Position numbers and translations under genes: made by a program. A stretch of 55,031 nucleotides of DNA from positions 1 through 55,031 of the forward strand of contig UQSB01000007.1 of NCBI GenBank assembly GCA_900543505.1. Direction: 5' to 3'. Under the pieces are notes generated by a model. The model was given only the letters and a program-made list of their open reading frames with translations. It did not search any database and was not told the DNA's origin. Of this stretch, positions 52,582 to 55,031 are shown piece after piece. Numbering within the stretch: the first letter of the stretch is position 1; each line of letters starts with the position of its first letter. This stretch comes from an uncultured Collinsella sp. (GTDB lineage Bacteria; Actinomycetota; Coriobacteriia; Coriobacteriales; Coriobacteriaceae).

Positions 52582-52776
52582 GAGGCGGCCCTTCTGTTGC
52601 TTGCGGCCCGGTACGATTGCATCATCGCAGGAGCTGACGGCGCGCACCAGTGAGCTTTGTCACGAGTGCGGGGCGGTCGCGTAGCCTGCTGACGCGACCG
52701 CCCCGCCGCGTGGGAGGAATGTCACGGTTGCGCAGGCGGCCCCTCCACCACGCGCGGCATCGCGTACAATACCCGT
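52582..52776. promoter_or_regulatory. Divergent promoter region of exporter and two-component genes
   Basis: 195 bases with both promoters. On plus, TACAAT at 52765-52770 lies six bases before the kinase ATG and there is no ribosome site, so the mRNA is probably leaderless; no good -35 is visible. Confidence 0.45.
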
Positions 52777-53922
52777 ATGAACAGGCTTTTCGACAAATCG
52801 ATTGTGCTGGCGTGCTGCATCGCAGCCGCCACAGGCCTTGCTGTGGACGCTCGCTTAGTCGCGGCGTTTTGCCTGGGCGTTATTGCCACCTCACTGGCCG
52901 AGGTCGCACAGGGAAATCGCGCCCGCCGTGCGAGCGAGGCCGTGAGCTACGCTTACATCATCGCGGCTGTCTTCGTGCCGCCGTTTATGCCGTTTGCGCC
53001 TCTCGCCCTCTATGACATCGCGCGGCGCGTGCGCCGTGAGCACGCCTGGATCGCGTTGGGTGTCGGTGCTGTCTTTGCCTGTGCGCTCGTCGCGGACCTT
53101 CGCGGCGGCGCGCTCACCACCCGAACGCTGCTGCTAACCGCCATTCTTTCGGTCGCCGCCACGTTGCTGTCACTGCGCACCGCGCAGCTGGAGCGCGAAC
53201 AGGAACGCATGCGCCGTACCCGCGACGAGCTGCAGGAACGAGCCCTCGCGCTCGAAGCGCGCAACCGCGATCTTGCCGACCGCCAGGACTACGAAGTCGA
53301 GCTCGCGACGCTCGCCGAACGCGCCCGCATCGCGCGCGAGATCCACGATAACGTCGGACACCAGCTCACGCGTGCCTCGCTACAAGCCGAAGCCCTGCGC
53401 GTGATCCACGCCGACGAGCCCGGCGTCGCCGCCGATTTCGCCAACGTCAAACGCACGGTTGACGAGGCGCTCCAACTTGTGCGTACTAGCGTCCATGCGC
53501 TCAACGACAACGCTGTCGACCTTTCCGTGCAGCTCGAACGCATTGTTGAAGGCGCGCGCTCGGACGGCGGCCCGCAGATTGAGCTTGAAGTTATGACCGA
53601 ACATGCGCCCGCAAATGTCGCCAACTGCTTTGCGGCGGTCCTTCGCGAGGCGCTTTCCAACGCCATGCGCCACGCCCATGCCAATGCCGTTACCGTGCGG
53701 TGCATGGAGCATCCGTCGTTTTACCAGCTCATCGTTACCGATAATGGCGCGGACGCGACCCCGGCGAGCAGCAGCAACGTCGCAGAAGGCATGGGGCTCG
53801 GCTCCATGCGCGAGCGCGTCGAGGCGCTTGGCGGCACCTTCACCGCCGGTCCGCGCGCCGGTGCCGGCGGCTGGCGTGTGTTCGCCACCGTTCCCAAACA
53901 GCAAGGAGATGAGGGCCGATGA
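52777..53922 (+). CDS. Sensor histidine kinase (DesK/LiaS-like, HisKA_3)
   Basis: 381 residues. Four hydrophobic helices lie in residues 8-132 with almost no external loops, typical of intramembrane-sensing kinases. A coiled coil follows (135-180), then the phosphotransfer helix with His190 in REIHDNVGHQ, and the ATPase domain with N-box LREALSNAMRHAHA, DNGAD and GMGLGSMRERV. Its stop overlaps the regulator start by four bases. ATG 52777 appears leaderless. Divergent from the ABC-2 exporter, which it probably regulates. Confidence 0.92.
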   Translation: MNRLFDKSIVLACCIAAATGLAVDARLVAAFCLGVIATSLAEVAQGNRARRASEAVSYAYIIAAVFVPPFMPFAPLALYDIARRVRREHAWIALGVGAVFACALVADLRGGALTTRTLLLTAILSVAATLLSLRTAQLEREQERMRRTRDELQERALALEARNRDLADRQDYEVELATLAERARIAREIHDNVGHQLTRASLQAEALRVIHADEPGVAADFANVKRTVDEALQLVRTSVHALNDNAVDLSVQLERIVEGARSDGGPQIELEVMTEHAPANVANCFAAVLREALSNAMRHAHANAVTVRCMEHPSFYQLIVTDNGADATPASSSNVAEGMGLGSMRERVEALGGTFTAGPRAGAGGWRVFATVPKQQGDEGR

Positions 53923-54548
53923 GGCTCATCGTTGTCGACGACGACCGCCTAGTGGTCGATTCGCTCAAGATTATCCTGGGCGCCCAAACGCAGATCGAGG
54001 TAGTGGGCACCGGAGCCGACGGCAACGACGCGGTGGCACTCTACGCCGAACTCGCACCCGATATCGCGCTGCTCGACATTCAGATGCCGGGGCGCGACGG
54101 CCTTTCGGCGGCGCGCGAGATCCTTGAGCACGACCCCGCGGCACGCGTGGTGTTTCTGACGACATTCTCGGATGACGAGTACATTGTGTCGGCGCTCAAA
54201 CTGGGCGCCCGCGGCTACCTGATTAAAACCGATGTCGCCGTCATTCCTCCGGCGTTGGCGCAAGTCATGGACGGCAAACGCGTGCTCGAGGGTAAGGCGA
54301 TCGAAGATATCAACTTTGATGGGACGGGCGTCGATGCCGGCACGACCCGCCGGCCCGCGGCCTTCGCCAGCCTAACCGACCGCGAGTTCGAAGTCGCCGA
54401 GCTCATCGCCCGCGGCCTCGACAACAAGGAGATTGCCGCCACCGCCTATATGGGCGAAGGCACCGTACGCAACCACATCAGCTCGATCCTGGCAAAGATG
54501 GGCCTGCGCAACCGCACGCAGATCGCCATCGCCTACCTGCGAGGGTAA
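53919..54548 (+). CDS. NarL/LuxR-type response regulator
   Basis: 209 residues. Receiver domain 1-120 with acidic pocket DDD at residues 7-9, phospho-acceptor Asp53 in LLDIQMPG, Thr near 83 and Lys in YLIKTD. The LuxR helix-turn-helix at 145-205 has LTDREFEVAELIARG and NKEIAATAYMGEGTVRNHI. ATGA overlap with the kinase gene. Likely controls the adjacent exporter operon and itself. Confidence 0.94.
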   Translation: MRLIVVDDDRLVVDSLKIILGAQTQIEVVGTGADGNDAVALYAELAPDIALLDIQMPGRDGLSAAREILEHDPAARVVFLTTFSDDEYIVSALKLGARGYLIKTDVAVIPPALAQVMDGKRVLEGKAIEDINFDGTGVDAGTTRRPAAFASLTDREFEVAELIARGLDNKEIAATAYMGEGTVRNHISSILAKMGLRNRTQIAIAYLRG

Positions 54549-54608
54549 TTACCCGAAGACCGATCGCCCCGGCATAGCAAAATGGCTGCTACCGATTTAA
54601 TGCCATTT

Positions 54609-54762
54609 CAAAACTATGCCGGATTACGGGGCTAAAGTCGGGGCCCTCATCTATACCCGCGTTTTCTGTAAAATGACGGCTCGTCTACCTGCGGTTTTAT
54701 TTTCACGAATATCGGCATGGTTGGGGACTCGTGACTCAGCCCCGTAAACCGGCATAGTTTTG
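54609..54762. repeat. Long-stem element A: 25-bp arms, conserved core
   Basis: Left arm 54609-54633 pairs with 54738-54762 (one mismatch). A further copy of the arm end CCGGCATAG lies upstream at about 54569-54577. The core at 54685-54726 (CTACCTGCGGTTTT ... GGCATGGTTGGGG) is shared with the element at 54856-55011. Confidence 0.7.
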
Positions 54763-54855
54763 TCCGAGCGGCTCTGCACGAGCGTCTCCGCAAGCCTCGC
54801 GGACCAAAATGATCCGTTTTCCTCCGTCCCCAAGGGATCAGCCGGAACCGCTTAC

Positions 54856-55011
54856 CACGAAATCGGCCCATCTACTACGTTTAACTCGATACCCCTGACC
54901 ATACCTTCGTTTTGAGCAAAACCGCAGGCGTTCTACCTGCGGTTTTGTTTTCGCGTTTTTTGGCATGGTTGGGGGTAAGGGACCAAACGTAGTAGATGGG
55001 CCGGTTTCGTG
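54856..55011. repeat. Long-stem element B: 27-bp arms, same core, different arm sequence
   Basis: Left arm 54856-54882 pairs with 54985-55011 (one mismatch) but has no sequence in common with the arms of element A. The core 54933-54974 matches 54685-54726, and an inner hairpin AAAACCGCAGG/CCTGCGGTTTT lies in it. Confidence 0.7.
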
Positions 55012-55031
55012 CCAAGCCCTTCTCGCCTACG

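Noticed and set aside
1..55031. tRNA, rRNA or replication-origin features
   Set aside because: I looked for tRNA-like cloverleafs, rRNA segments and DnaA-box clusters by eye and found none convincing.

Overview
The window looks like part of the chromosome of a high-GC, host-associated actinobacterium of class Coriobacteriia, most likely Collinsella or a close relative. This is inferred from the GC-rich coding style, the mix of PTS sugar systems with actinobacterial families, and the character of the proteins; no rRNA or other marker gene is present to prove it. I see no tRNA, rRNA or CRISPR array. About 43 genes can be supported, most on the minus strand and packed into short operons.

Layout. 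1-600: the right end of an IS110-family element cut by the window edge. 0.6-7 kb: a divergent carbohydrate locus, with a PTS EIIBC and an apiosidase-like GH140 protein on minus, and an esterase-like hydrolase and a Sde182/nucleoside-hydrolase-like protein on plus, separated by a 490-bp AT-rich region full of TAAACA/TGTTTA palindromes. 7.3-11.7 kb: a four-gene plus-strand module of three zinc-ribbon proteins (one an SPFH protein) and a lipoprotein. 11.8-15.8 kb: three overlapping signalling genes (a degenerate kinase-like membrane protein, a histidine kinase, a LuxR-type regulator). 16-22 kb: a beta-glucoside-type PTS operon with a LicT/BglG antiterminator, an alpha/beta hydrolase, a DUF4867 protein and a 6-phospho-beta-glucosidase. 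22.2 kb: luxS. 22.8-31 kb: sugar catabolism (FGGY kinase, split transketolase, fucose-isomerase-family protein, LacI regulator, nucleoside hydrolase, ribokinase). 31-45 kb: cell-envelope and metal genes (OatA-like acyltransferase; an Nramp-type transporter paired with a PRC-MgtE_N-CBS membrane protein; a degenerate NodB protein; PRC-barrel and YtxH proteins; a CorC-type protein; hemolysin III; an alpha/beta hydrolase; a DUF362 ferredoxin). 45.6-54.5 kb: a LolD/FtsX-type ABC system, then an ABC-2 exporter divergent from a two-component system. 54.55 kb to the end: intergenic inverted-repeat elements.

The most coherent story is carbohydrate use. The isomerase, split transketolase and FGGY kinase match the known non-oxidative D-apiose pathway (apiose to apulose to apulose-4-phosphate, then transketolase cleavage), and the apiosidase-like GH140 gene beside a PTS permease 20 kb away lies next to the same kind of TAAACA/TGTTTA operators that flank the LacI gene. 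I propose a split apiose-glycoside regulon; substrate and regulator assignments are inference.

Second themes: several families of long-stem intergenic hairpins, some ending exactly at stop codons and one pair with a conserved core but different arms; and enzymes that have lost hallmark residues (a NodB deacetylase without its metal histidines, an Nramp protein without DPGN and MPH).
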